DNA from: Sediminibacterium sp. Gen4
Lineage (GTDB): Bacteria > Bacteroidota > Bacteroidia > Chitinophagales > Chitinophagaceae
Length of the DNA stretch: 64,000 nt
Assembly: GCA_013391385.1 (NCBI GenBank)
Contig: JACBFI010000013.1
Coordinates: 18,571-82,570 of the forward strand
Direction: 5' to 3'
The notes below the pieces were generated by a model. That model made no database searches and was not told the DNA's origin. It was given only the letters and a program-made list of their open reading frames with translations. The translations under genes and the position numbers were made by a program. Shown here one piece after another: positions 1-8,534 of this stretch (position 1 is the first letter of the stretch; every line of letters starts with the position of its first letter).

Positions 1-44
1 TGATACAATACAATGAGCAATACCAGTGTAATGATTCTTTTCAT
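1..44 (-). CDS. 5' end of a gene running off the left edge
   Basis: Reading leftward from an ATG at 44-42 gives 14 residues, MKRIITLVLLIVLY, which is a lysine/arginine start followed by a hydrophobic run. That is the usual look of a signal peptide or first membrane segment. The rest of the gene lies outside the window, so its function cannot be stated. It would be divergent from the histidine phosphatase at 220. Confidence 0.45.
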   Translation of the reverse strand, partial: MKRIITLVLLIVLY

Positions 45-219
45 AATCGATTTGTTTAAAATGAATGGCAGATCGTATACTCCAAAAATGATACCAATCC
101 TAACAGATCAAAAATAACAGTGAAGGATGGAAAAAGATGTGAAGAATACCTTATAAAATGGACTAACGGTATGGACACAACAGGGTATACACTTATCTTA
201 GGCTCGAAAATTGTCAAAA

Positions 220-732
220 ATGAAACAGATATTTACTCGTTTTCTGGTTGCTTTGTTATTCCTTACAGCAACAGAAGCCTACGCACAAACCAGTACTTTT
301 ATTTTGATGCGCCATGCTGAGAAAGATACCACTGCCCAAGGTTCTACCATGATGCAGGCAGATCCGCCATTAAGTGCTGAAGGTACAGCTCGTGCTGCTC
401 GTATACCCGAGGTGTTAAAAATGTATCAGCCGGATGCTATCTATTCTACCAATTTTAAACGCACCAAATCAACTGTTGATCCATTGTCAGTTAAAACAGG
501 TAAAGAAATTCAGGTGTATGATCACAGAAACCTAAAAGGCTTTGCAGAGGAATTATTAAAAATGCAGGGTAAAACAGTGGTGGTAGCCGGACATTCCAAC
601 TCCACGCCCATGCTGGTCAATTTGCTGCTAAAAGAAAATAAATACCAGAACCTGGATGAATCGGTGTATGATACCTATTGGGTTGTAACTGTTACAGATG
701 GCAAAGCAGAAGCCAAGATCATGAAGTATTAG
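220..732 (+). CDS. secreted histidine phosphatase (phosphoglycerate mutase-like / SixA-like)
   Basis: A 170-residue protein of the histidine phosphatase superfamily, which removes phosphate through a phosphohistidine intermediate. The N-terminal signal peptide (about residues 1-22, ending AYA) puts it in the periplasm. The catalytic motif is seen as MRHAEK with R31 and H32, and the second active-site histidine lies in AGHSNS (H125). The length matches the short SixA-type branch rather than the roughly 230-residue glycolytic mutases. The ATG at 220 is chosen over a TTG at 211 because it starts exactly at the signal peptide. A strong hairpin terminator follows at 782, so the gene is probably monocistronic. 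The substrate is unknown. Confidence 0.85.
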   Translation: MKQIFTRFLVALLFLTATEAYAQTSTFILMRHAEKDTTAQGSTMMQADPPLSAEGTARAARIPEVLKMYQPDAIYSTNFKRTKSTVDPLSVKTGKEIQVYDHRNLKGFAEELLKMQGKTVVVAGHSNSTPMLVNLLLKENKYQNLDESVYDTYWVVTVTDGKAEAKIMKY

Positions 733-781
733 ATTAGATGAACGGGTTTCTTGCAACCTTTTTTCTTTTTTTCATCAGTAG

Positions 782-816
782 AACCAGCTTAGATCACCAT
801 GCTAAGCTGGTTTTTT
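782..816 (+). terminator. rho-independent terminator after the histidine phosphatase
   Basis: An 11-bp perfect stem (AACCAGCTTAG at 782-792 pairing with CTAAGCTGGTT at 802-812) has a 9-nt loop and runs into a T tract. It lies about 50 bp after the stop codon of the phosphatase and before the prfC promoter. Confidence 0.85.
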
Positions 817-839
817 ATAGGTAGAAGAGCGTCCTGTAA

Positions 840-869
840 TTTGTCATAACCCAACAAATTGTACCTTTG
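840..869 (+). promoter_or_regulatory. Bacteroidota-type promoter of prfC
   Basis: TTTG at 840-843 and TACCTTTG at 862-869 are separated by 18 bases. This matches the sigma-ABfr-type -33/-7 pattern TTTG...TAnnTTTG. The start codon at 917 lies about 48 bases downstream. Confidence 0.6.
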
Positions 870-916
870 CGCCCTGAAAGAAAGAGCAAATACCCTTTCT
901 TTCGGATCTATTGAAC

Positions 917-2503
917 ATGAAGTACGAAAAAGAGATCAACCGTCGCAAGACTTTTGCCATTATTTCCCACCCGGATGCCGGTAAAACAACCCTTACGGAG
1001 AAATTACTCTTATTTGGTGGTGCTATTCAAACAGCGGGTGCTGTTAAAAGCAACAAGATCAAGAAGCACGCCACTTCTGATTTTATGGAAATCGAGCGTC
1101 AAAGAGGTATCTCAGTGGCTACTTCCGTGATGTCTTTTGAGTACAAGGATATTTTGATCAATCTCCTGGATACACCCGGACACAAAGACTTTGCTGAAGA
1201 TACTTATCGAACACTCACTGCAGTGGATAGTGTTATTCTGGTAGTAGACAGTGTGAATGGGGTAGAAGACCAAACCAGAAGATTGATGGAAGTATGTAGG
1301 ATGCGCGATACACCGGTGATCGTTTTCATCAATAAAATGGACCGTGACGGTAAAAATCGCTTTGATCTACTGGAAGAAATTGAAAAAGAACTGCATATCT
1401 CTCTTCACCCCATGACCTGGCCGATTAATAGCGGTAAGGAATTCAAAGGGGTGTATAATTTGCATGATAAGAATCTGCGTTTATTTACTGCGAGTACAAA
1501 AGCAGAAGAGGATGATACCATTGCCATTGATGATTTGTCGTCTGCTTTGCTCGATGAAAAAGTAGGAGAAAAAGACGCTGCACAATTAAGGGAAGATGTA
1601 GAGTTAATAGATGGCGTATACGGAGAATTAAAAGTAGACGATTATCTCACCGCTAGAATTGCTCCGGTATTTTTTGGTAGTGCAGTGAACAATTTCGGTG
1701 TAAAAGAAATGCTGGATACTTTCATTCGAATTGCACCTGTTCCTCGCAGCAGAAATACTTCAACACGTACCATTGAAGTAGGGGAAGATAAATTCAGCGG
1801 GTTCATCTTTAAAATACATGCCAACCTAGATCCCAAGCACCGTGATCGTATTGCATTCATGCGTGTATGTAGTGGAAAGTTTGAGCGTAACAAATATTAT
1901 CACCATGTTCGTTTGGATAAGGATATGCGTTTTAGTAACCCTTATACATTCATGGCACGCAGTAAAGATGTGATCGATGATGCCTATGCAGGTGATGTGG
2001 TAGGTTTATTTGATACCGGCAACTTCAAAATTGGTGATACGTTGACAGAAGGAGAGGATTTCTATTTCACCGGGATACCCACTTTTTCACCGGAAATATT
2101 CAAGGAGTTGGTGAATAAAGATCCCATGAAGACCAAGCAATTGGAAAAAGGGATCAGTCAGTTAACAGATGAAGGGGTTGCACAATTGTTTACGCAATAT
2201 GGCGGTACCAAAAAGATCATTGGCTGTGTGGGTGAACTCCAGTTTGAAGTGATACAATACCGTTTGTTACAAGAATATGGAGCAGCCTGTGAATTCAGGA
2301 CCTTACCTTTTTACAAAGCTTGTTGGCTAACCAGTAATGATGCGAAGAAGCTGGAAGATTTTCTGCGATTCAAACAACAAAATTCAGCTGAGGATAAAGA
2401 TGGTCATCCGGTATACTTGGCACAAAGCGAATGGTTTTTGAATACAGAGATCACCAATAATCCTGATATCAGTTTCCATTTCTCAAGTGAGATCCATAAA
2501 TAA
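917..2503 (+). CDS. prfC: peptide chain release factor 3
   Basis: A translational GTPase of 528 residues, normal for RF3, which recycles RF1/RF2 from the ribosome after termination. The G1 loop is SHPDAGKT (residues 17-24), G3 reads DTPGH and G4 reads NKMD. The order is then domain II, followed by the RF3-specific C-terminal domain. The ATG at 917 is preferred to a TTG at 911 because [10 protein letters not shown] then falls at the usual distance from the N-terminus. It converges with the histidine kinase, with only 3 bp between the two stop codons. Confidence 0.97.
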   Translation: MKYEKEINRRKTFAIISHPDAGKTTLTEKLLLFGGAIQTAGAVKSNKIKKHATSDFMEIERQRGISVATSVMSFEYKDILINLLDTPGHKDFAEDTYRTLTAVDSVILVVDSVNGVEDQTRRLMEVCRMRDTPVIVFINKMDRDGKNRFDLLEEIEKELHISLHPMTWPINSGKEFKGVYNLHDKNLRLFTASTKAEEDDTIAIDDLSSALLDEKVGEKDAAQLREDVELIDGVYGELKVDDYLTARIAPVFFGSAVNNFGVKEMLDTFIRIAPVPRSRNTSTRTIEVGEDKFSGFIFKIHANLDPKHRDRIAFMRVCSGKFERNKYYHHVRLDKDMRFSNPYTFMARSKDVIDDAYAGDVVGLFDTGNFKIGDTLTEGEDFYFTGIPTFSPEIFKELVNKDPMKTKQLEKGISQLTDEGVAQLFTQYGGTKKIIGCVGELQFEVIQYRLLQEYGAACEFRTLPFYKACWLTSNDAKKLEDFLRFKQQNSAEDKDGHPVYLAQSEWFLNTEITNNPDISFHFSSEIHK

Positions 2504-2506
2504 CAC

Positions 2507-3559
2507 TTAGCTGGCAATCGGCAACTGTATCGTGAATACGGCTCCTTTATTCTTTCCCTCACTAAAAGCAGCAATCATACCATCATGGTTTTGGATGATC
2601 TTGCGTGTGAGATAAAGCCCAATACCTGCGGATATTTCACCCTCAGTACCGGATTGCCCTTCGGAAGTAAATTTTTGAAAAATAAGTTCCGCCTTTCCTG
2701 ATTCAAATCCCACCCCTTTATCAGCAATCAGGATATGAATATGTCCACTGAATAAATGCACTTTTATAATGACTTCCCCACCTCTGTGAGAAAACTTAAT
2801 GGCATTACCGATAATATTCGAAATGGCTTGCGATAATAAACGAAGATTGCACTTCACCCATACATCCGGAATATTATGTTTCTGTACTTGAATCTGTTTC
2901 GACAAAGCGGATATATGTTGTGCATCAACCGCCAGACTAATCACCTGATCAATCTTTATACTTTCATACACATGCGATTGATTTTCTTCATTTCCTCCTT
3001 CAAGAATCATAACCATGTCTTCTATAAAGCGAAGTTGTTCAGTAGCTGTTTTATGCACCAATACACCATAGTGTTGAATCGTATCCAGGTTTTTTTCTGT
3101 CTGGATCAAAGACCCAATATGACTCATTTGTGCAAAAGGCGTTCTTAGATCATGTGATAATAAAGCCAATAAATCTTTTCTTTCTCTTAATAACCCATCC
3201 ATTGAGTCAATCGTCAACTGTACTTGTTGAAGCAATTGTCCGGCCTCATCTGGATAATGCAAGGGTAGTGTTGGGATGATTTTTTTACCGGTATAATCAG
3301 ATAATGCTTTTTTTGCTTCATGTAAAGGCCATAATAACCCTCGTAATAGATATAAGGTGCCTCCTGTTGCAACCAATGTGGCCAATAATGCAACAAAAAC
3401 AATATTCCAGCCATCCAAAGTGATCCAATGAAATGCAATTGCCATGATCAAAACGATCAACGGTATGTGTACACCTATAAATGCAATGAATAAAAACTTC
3501 ATTGTATAGTTGGTGGACAGGAATCCGGGTTTGGAGAAAAATCGGTAAACATTCTTCAT
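2507..3559 (-). CDS. membrane sensor histidine kinase, orphan
   Basis: A 350-residue two-component sensor kinase. Two hydrophobic segments (about residues 21-43 and 51-75) flank almost no periplasmic loop, so any signal is probably sensed in or near the membrane. A linker follows, then the HisKA box LLSHDLRTP with phospho-acceptor H136. The ATPase domain shows NIIGNAIKFS (N box), DKGVGFE (G1) and GIGLYLTRKI (G2). No response regulator gene is adjacent, so the partner is not identifiable here. All catalytic motifs are present. Confidence 0.9.
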   Translation of the reverse strand: MKNVYRFFSKPGFLSTNYTMKFLFIAFIGVHIPLIVLIMAIAFHWITLDGWNIVFVALLATLVATGGTLYLLRGLLWPLHEAKKALSDYTGKKIIPTLPLHYPDEAGQLLQQVQLTIDSMDGLLRERKDLLALLSHDLRTPFAQMSHIGSLIQTEKNLDTIQHYGVLVHKTATEQLRFIEDMVMILEGGNEENQSHVYESIKIDQVISLAVDAQHISALSKQIQVQKHNIPDVWVKCNLRLLSQAISNIIGNAIKFSHRGGEVIIKVHLFSGHIHILIADKGVGFESGKAELIFQKFTSEGQSGTEGEISAGIGLYLTRKIIQNHDGMIAAFSEGKNKGAVFTIQLPIAS

Positions 3560-3640
3560 ACGACGGAAAATTGCCCTGCAAAAATGCTTCCTTTACATCG
3601 GATAATGGGTAAAAACTTAAAAAAAGATTAAAAAATAAAT

Positions 3641-4138
3641 ATGTTTCATACTAATCAGTTGGTAGTCAATCGGTTTAATGCTACCCATGAAGCCGATTTT
3701 TTTGCTCTCAATAGCCATCCCGAAGTGATGCGTTATATCCGTCCGGTCAAAACCGAGGAAGAATGTCGTGCTTTTTTAAAGGAAAATATCCATTTGTACA
3801 AGGATGGTTCCGTAATTGGACGGTATCATGTAGCTGAAAAATCAACCCTTGCATTTGCAGGAACATTTTCTGTTTTAATGATGCCGGATCGAGATGGTTT
3901 TCATATTGGATACGCCCTGATGCCTTGGGCACAGGGAAAAGGATGGGCAAAGGAACTGGTAATCAATGGTCTCCGTTGGGTTTTTGAACATACCGATCAG
4001 CGGCAAATTTTTGCCATTACGGAACCTGACAATACAGCTTCCACATTTGTTTTGGTCAAGACGGGGTTTTCGAAATTGGAATCCATTCAGCAAAGCGGAA
4101 AGTTGTTGGATGTATATGTCATCCATAGAAACGCGTAA
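3641..4138 (+). CDS. GNAT N-acetyltransferase, RimJ/RimL-like
   Basis: A 165-residue acetyl-CoA dependent N-acetyltransferase. The order is typical of the RimJ/RimL branch: N-terminal HTNQLVVNRF start, then HIGYALMPWAQGKGWAKE, whose Q-G-K-G-W/A is the acetyl-CoA pyrophosphate loop. TEPDNTASTFVLVKTGF near the C-terminus is motif B. The substrate cannot be told. It stands alone, 80 bp from the divergent kinase, and ends just before the rimO promoter. Confidence 0.85.
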   Translation: MFHTNQLVVNRFNATHEADFFALNSHPEVMRYIRPVKTEEECRAFLKENIHLYKDGSVIGRYHVAEKSTLAFAGTFSVLMMPDRDGFHIGYALMPWAQGKGWAKELVINGLRWVFEHTDQRQIFAITEPDNTASTFVLVKTGFSKLESIQQSGKLLDVYVIHRNA

Positions 4139-4165
4139 TGCTTAATGGCTTCATCTTCGAATCCC

Positions 4166-4173
4166 TACCTTTG
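4166..4173 (+). promoter_or_regulatory. -7 box of the rimO promoter
   Basis: TACCTTTG fits the TAnnTTTG -7 consensus and lies 10 bases before the ATG at 4183. This argues against an in-frame ATG at 4138, which would lie upstream of the promoter. No clear -33 box is seen. Confidence 0.45.
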
Positions 4174-4182
4174 CAGCCAGCT

Positions 4183-5490
4183 ATGAAGTCGAAAACACTC
4201 AAAAAAGACAAGGTTAATATCATTACACTAGGTTGTAGTAAGAATCTGGTAGACAGTGAAGTACTCAGCGGACAATTAAGTGCGAATGATATTGATGTGG
4301 TACATGAGAATAAAAAACTGGATCACAATATTGTAGTCGTAAATACTTGCGGATTCATTGATAAAGCCAAAGAAGAGAGTATCAATACCATTTTGGATCA
4401 GGTGGAATTGAAACGCAGAGGGAAATTGGATAAAGTATATGTGACCGGATGTTTAAGTGAACGTTACCGTGGTGATCTGGAGGCTGAAATGCCTGAAGTA
4501 GATGCCTGGTTTGGAACTATGGAACTTCCATTGATCCTGAAAAAATTTGAAGCAGATTATAAATCTGAATTAGTAGGGGAAAGATTGCTCAGTACGCCAC
4601 AGCATTATGCATATATGAAGATCAGTGAAGGTTGTAACCGTACCTGTTCTTTTTGTGCCATTCCACTCATGCGTGGACAACATGTCAGCAAACCCATTGA
4701 AGAGTTGGTAGCAGAAGCAGAGAGCTTGGTGAAGAAAGGAGTCAAAGAGATTATGCTGATTGCCCAGGAGCTGACTTATTACGGATTGGATATTTATAAG
4801 AAGAGAGAACTGCCCCGTTTATTGAATGCATTGGCAGATGTAAAAGGATTGGAATGGATTCGATTGCATTATGCTTATCCCAGTAAGTTTCCATTGGAAG
4901 TACTGGATGTAATGCGTGAACGGGATAATATCTGCAAGTACTTGGATATGCCTTTGCAACATGCCAGCAATAACATGCTCAAAGCCATGCGCAGAAATAT
5001 TACGCGCGAAGAAATGACTGAATTGATCCATCAGATCAGAGAGCGTGTGCCGGGTATTTGTTTAAGAACCACACTTATCGCCGGTTTTCCCGGTGAGACA
5101 GAACAAGATGTAGAAGAATTGAAAGATTTTCTTCGTGAACATCGCTTTGATCGGGTAGGTATTTTCAGTTATAGTCATGAAGAAAATACCAGTGCGTATG
5201 ATCTGGAAGATAATATTCCCGCTGAAGTAAAAGCTGAACGCGCACAGGAAGTGATGGAAGTACAACAGGAAATCAGCTACGAAAAAAATCAAGAGAAAAT
5301 CGGTAAGATCTTCAAAGTATTAATCGATAAAAAAGAAGCCGGCCGCTATTTAGGTCGTACCGAATTTGATAGTGTAGAAGTAGATAATGAAGTAGTGGTA
5401 CACTCATCCAAAAAACTCACACCGGGAACTTTTGTACAGGTAAAAATTACCAAAGCATATGATTATGATTTGGAAGGGGAAACGGTTTAG
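4183..5490 (+). CDS. rimO: ribosomal protein uS12 methylthiotransferase
   Basis: A radical SAM methylthiotransferase that adds a methylthio group to the conserved aspartate of ribosomal protein S12. The 435-residue length is standard. The N-terminal UPF0004 domain starts VNIITLGCSKN (C18) and contains VVNTCGF and VTGCLSE, the three ligands of the auxiliary cluster. The radical SAM motif CNRTCSFC gives C151, C155 and C158. A C-terminal TRAM domain ends the protein. TLGCSKNLVDSE is the RimO-type form rather than MiaB. The start at 4183 is set by the promoter box just upstream. Confidence 0.96.
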   Translation: MKSKTLKKDKVNIITLGCSKNLVDSEVLSGQLSANDIDVVHENKKLDHNIVVVNTCGFIDKAKEESINTILDQVELKRRGKLDKVYVTGCLSERYRGDLEAEMPEVDAWFGTMELPLILKKFEADYKSELVGERLLSTPQHYAYMKISEGCNRTCSFCAIPLMRGQHVSKPIEELVAEAESLVKKGVKEIMLIAQELTYYGLDIYKKRELPRLLNALADVKGLEWIRLHYAYPSKFPLEVLDVMRERDNICKYLDMPLQHASNNMLKAMRRNITREEMTELIHQIRERVPGICLRTTLIAGFPGETEQDVEELKDFLREHRFDRVGIFSYSHEENTSAYDLEDNIPAEVKAERAQEVMEVQQEISYEKNQEKIGKIFKVLIDKKEAGRYLGRTEFDSVEVDNEVVVHSSKKLTPGTFVQVKITKAYDYDLEGETV

Positions 5491-5501
5491 AAGAAAAGAA
5501 A

Positions 5502-5705
5502 CAAGGCGCAAGGTACAAGACACAAGGAAGTTTCAAGGAACAAGATACAAGACAGAAAGTTTTGATAAACAAGGCACAAGGTACAAGACACAAGGAAGTT
5601 TCGAGGAGTAAGATACAAGACAGAAAGTTTTGATAAACAAGGCACAAGGTACGAGACACAAGGAAGTTTCAAGGAGCAAGATACAAGACAGAAAGTTTTG
5701 ATAAA
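5502..5705. repeat. 68-bp tandem direct repeat, three copies, with partial fourth
   Basis: Three near-identical units begin with CAAGGCRCAAGGTACAAGA-like sequence at 5502, 5570 and 5638. A fourth unit starts at 5706 and breaks off after about 10 bases. Each unit contains repeated ACAAGA/CAAGG words, AGTTTC and the block CAGAAAGTTTTGATAAA. Differences between copies are single bases. The array lies in the 285-bp gap between the convergent genes rimO and the hydroxylase. All reading frames through it are low-complexity and not credible genes. Confidence 0.9.
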
Positions 5706-5711
5706 CAAGGC

Positions 5712-5775
5712 TCACTTGTGTCTTGAAACTTGTTTCTTGAACCTTTCTTGTACCCTGTACCTTGTTTCTTGTATC
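5712..5775. repeat. inverted copy of the repeat words after the 68-bp array
   Basis: This stretch is made of CTTGTGTCTTGAAACTTG, CTTGTACC and CTTGTATCTT words. They are the reverse complement of the words in the preceding tandem array. The whole 5502-5775 region can therefore fold on itself and may end transcription from both sides. Confidence 0.6.
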
Positions 5776-7038
5776 TTATTTTACATTTCTTATTTCTATA
5801 TTTTCTTTGAGTACAAAATAGAGGCAGACCATCAGAGATAATACAAAGTATCCTGTGAGAACTGGAACAGCTAATGATGTGTATTGGGATAAGCCAAACC
5901 AATCGTTGCTTTGCAATAGTATCGATAATCCGAATATTGTTTTGAATGTCTCCCAAATCCAGGCATATTTACTTCTGTCCATCAGTTCCGTGAAAGCATA
6001 GACCTGAAGAAAAACAAAAGCGCCGTATATAAACATGTTGGGACTTCCAATGGCTGCAATATTTCCAAATAAGTAGCTGATGAACAATAGTGTGATGGTA
6101 AGTTGTACCCATGACCAAGTCACCATCGTTTTTGTATGACCGGTATCATATTTTTCAAAATGATAAACATCTTCAATTTTATAAACAGGAAATTTTGCGG
6201 CAACATCATCGGGTCTCCATCCGGTAGGCATGAACCAGATGCGCAATTTATCTTTCCAACGCTGCGCATGCCAGGCATCCTTGATCAATAACCATAAATG
6301 CATAAAATTGATCTTGATCGGATTCCAGGTTCTTACCGGTCTTGTAATGCCATACACGGCAGGTACATCAGCCAACTCTTCCTGATAAGTACCAAACAGT
6401 TTATCCCAAATAATGAAAATCTGTCCATAGTTCTTATCCATGTACTCCTTATTGATCGCATGATGTACACGGTGATGTGAAGGCGTAACAATGATATTTT
6501 CCAGAAAACCCATTTTGCCAATATGCTGGGTATGATACCAGAACTGCGCAAACAAATGCAAAGGCGCTACGATGGCAATCACTTGTCCGGGTACACCCAA
6601 GATGGCTGCAGGTAAAAGAAATACGGTGAAGATTTTTATGATCGATGAAATACTTTGTCTCAATGCACAAGCCAGATTAAAATCTTCACTGCTGTGGTGT
6701 ATGATATGATTGTTCCAAAAAATATTGTATTCATGTGCTATGCGGTGGATCCAGTATCCGGCAAAATCAAGCGCAATAAAAGCGATCAAATAAGTGAAGA
6801 ATCCATTGGGTACTTGGGTAATAGCCAGTTTATTTACCATCCACTCATAGCTGATTACTACCAGACTCAATCCCAATACATCTTTTGTTACATTGGTAAT
6901 GCCTGAACTCAAACTGGAAATCATATCCAGTGTACGAACGGTCTCTTTTCCTCGATACCAGCCATACCATTTTTCAAATAATACCAGCAATAAGAAAGCG
7001 GGCATGGCAATCAAAATAATCTTTCCGTAAGTTTCCAT
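5776..7038 (-). CDS. sterol desaturase / fatty acid hydroxylase family membrane protein
   Basis: A 420-residue integral membrane di-iron hydroxylase of the ERG3/sterol desaturase family. The histidine clusters that bind the two irons are visible: HRIAHEYNIFWNNHIIHHSS, then HTQH, then SHHRVHHA. Several hydrophobic segments lie before the first cluster. A C-terminal extension of about 130 residues with three or four further membrane segments follows the catalytic part. The substrate is a membrane lipid by family analogy, but its identity is not known. The gene is convergent to rimO across the repeat array and divergent from the oxidoreductase at 7148. Confidence 0.85.
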   Translation of the reverse strand: METYGKIILIAMPAFLLLVLFEKWYGWYRGKETVRTLDMISSLSSGITNVTKDVLGLSLVVISYEWMVNKLAITQVPNGFFTYLIAFIALDFAGYWIHRIAHEYNIFWNNHIIHHSSEDFNLACALRQSISSIIKIFTVFLLPAAILGVPGQVIAIVAPLHLFAQFWYHTQHIGKMGFLENIIVTPSHHRVHHAINKEYMDKNYGQIFIIWDKLFGTYQEELADVPAVYGITRPVRTWNPIKINFMHLWLLIKDAWHAQRWKDKLRIWFMPTGWRPDDVAAKFPVYKIEDVYHFEKYDTGHTKTMVTWSWVQLTITLLFISYLFGNIAAIGSPNMFIYGAFVFLQVYAFTELMDRSKYAWIWETFKTIFGLSILLQSNDWFGLSQYTSLAVPVLTGYFVLSLMVCLYFVLKENIEIRNVK

Positions 7039-7147
7039 ATGGCAATCGTATCTGTAAATTTAAAACTCCTTTTTCATAAATGAACAGTCTTAAAAAAAGA
7101 TGAAAAGGAACCAGTTTTGAGCGACATTTGTGACTCAAAACTCAGTT

Positions 7148-8398
7148 ATGAAAGTTGTTATTATTGGCGGGGGTATTGTTGGATTGAGCAGCGCTTACTA
7201 TTTGTCTGAATCAGGTCATGAAGTGACAGTGATCGATAAAACGGATATCTCCGGTAATTGCTCTTACGGTAACGCAGGATATGTTTGTCCGAGCCATTTT
7301 GTGCCTTTGGCAACACCCGGTATCGTAAAACAAGGTCTTAAATGGATGTGGAACAGTAAAAGTCCATTTTACGTGCAGCCTAGACTGAATTTGAGTCTCA
7401 TCGACTGGGGATTAAAATTTATGCGCAGTGCTACACCCGAGCATGTGGAACGTTCGGCCATTCCTTTACGTGATATTGCGATCCTGAGTCAGAAAATGTA
7501 TGAAGATTGGACAAAGCTCCCTCAATTTCAGTTTGCCTATGAACACAAGGGTTTATTGGAAGTGTTTCAGACAGACAAGGGTGGCGATCATGCAAAACAT
7601 ATCATGCATCGTGCCCATGATTTGGGATTGACAGACACGGTACTGCTGGATGCATCGGAATTACAAGCGCTAGAGCCTCACACTACTGTAGAAGCTAAAG
7701 GTGCAGTATGGTTTAAGTGCGATGCTCATTTATACCCCAATAAGCTAATGACGCAACTGGTTGCTGATTTAAAAAATAAAGGAGTTCATTTTATATTGAA
7801 TGATGAGGTAATCGGTTTTGAAAAGAATCAGCAGCAAGTAACCAAGGTAAGAACGACCAAGCAGGTCGTAGATGCCGATTCAGTAGTCATAGCAGCGGGT
7901 TCTTGGAGTCGTGAGCTCTCTGCATTACTACAGCTAAAAATACCCCTGATGCCCGGACGTGGTTATTCCGTTACATTAGAGAATTCTCCGCATCGACTCA
8001 ATTACCCATCCGTATTGATAGAGGGGCGTGTAGCTTTAACTCCCATGGATGGCAATAAAATTCGTTTTGGTGGAACGATGGAAATTACATCCACCCAAAC
8101 ACCTCCGCGTTATCAAAGGGTACAAGGTATTTTAGATGCTGTAAAACGCTATTATCCTGAATTTGATGTTCCGATGCCTGCACCTGAACATATCTGGTAT
8201 GGATACAGACCTTGTTCGGCAGATGGATTACCGTATTTAGGTCGCACCCAAAAGTGGAAAAACGTTGTCATGGCAACCGGACACGCCATGGTAGGATTGA
8301 GCCTGGGAGCCGGAACCGGAAAGCTGGTCAGCGAAATAGTCAATGAATCATCCCTCAGCATGGACATCTCAGCGTTTAAGCCAGAGAGGTTTGGGTAG
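7148..8398 (+). CDS. FAD-dependent D-amino acid dehydrogenase (DadA-like)
   Basis: A 416-residue DAO-family flavoprotein. The N-terminal KVVIIGGGIVGLSSAYYL holds the GxGxxG dinucleotide fold. The C-terminal GATGHAMVGLSLGAGTGKLV-like region (seen as ATGHAMVGLSLG) binds FAD. The overall pattern (CSYGNAGYVCPSH, VKQGLKWMW) is that of D-amino acid dehydrogenases, which oxidise D-amino acids to keto acids and pass electrons to the respiratory chain. It may instead act on hydroxyproline-type substrates, as some DadA homologues do. The ATG at 7148 is chosen over a GTG at 7130 because the Rossmann motif starts directly after it. Confidence 0.85.
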   Translation: MKVVIIGGGIVGLSSAYYLSESGHEVTVIDKTDISGNCSYGNAGYVCPSHFVPLATPGIVKQGLKWMWNSKSPFYVQPRLNLSLIDWGLKFMRSATPEHVERSAIPLRDIAILSQKMYEDWTKLPQFQFAYEHKGLLEVFQTDKGGDHAKHIMHRAHDLGLTDTVLLDASELQALEPHTTVEAKGAVWFKCDAHLYPNKLMTQLVADLKNKGVHFILNDEVIGFEKNQQQVTKVRTTKQVVDADSVVIAAGSWSRELSALLQLKIPLMPGRGYSVTLENSPHRLNYPSVLIEGRVALTPMDGNKIRFGGTMEITSTQTPPRYQRVQGILDAVKRYYPEFDVPMPAPEHIWYGYRPCSADGLPYLGRTQKWKNVVMATGHAMVGLSLGAGTGKLVSEIVNESSLSMDISAFKPERFG

Positions 8399-8418
8399 GT
8401 AGTCCATAGTCGATGGTT

Positions 8419-8456
8419 CATAGTCCATGGTCAATGGGCTTTTACCATGGACTATG
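8419..8456. repeat. intergenic inverted repeat
   Basis: CATAGTCCATGG at 8419-8430 pairs with CCATGGACTATG at 8445-8456. Further copies of AGTCCATAGTC / GACTATGGACTATGG words surround it (8400-8478). It lies between the DadA-like gene and bshC. It looks like a dispersed low-complexity palindromic repeat and could serve as a terminator hairpin. Confidence 0.7.
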
Positions 8457-8534
8457 GACTATGGTCCATCAACTATCATAAAATTGACCAGCGGCATAAG
8501 CAATATCAGGTAAGTTGTACTTTTATTCCTTATT

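Noticed and set aside
120-320. 66-codon frame on the + strand overlapping the histidine phosphatase
   Set aside because: It runs out of frame through the signal peptide of a well-supported gene and has no family features.
5447-5956. Several overlapping frames rich in L, C and S across the 68-bp repeats
   Set aside because: They are products of the tandem repeat itself and change composition with each unit.
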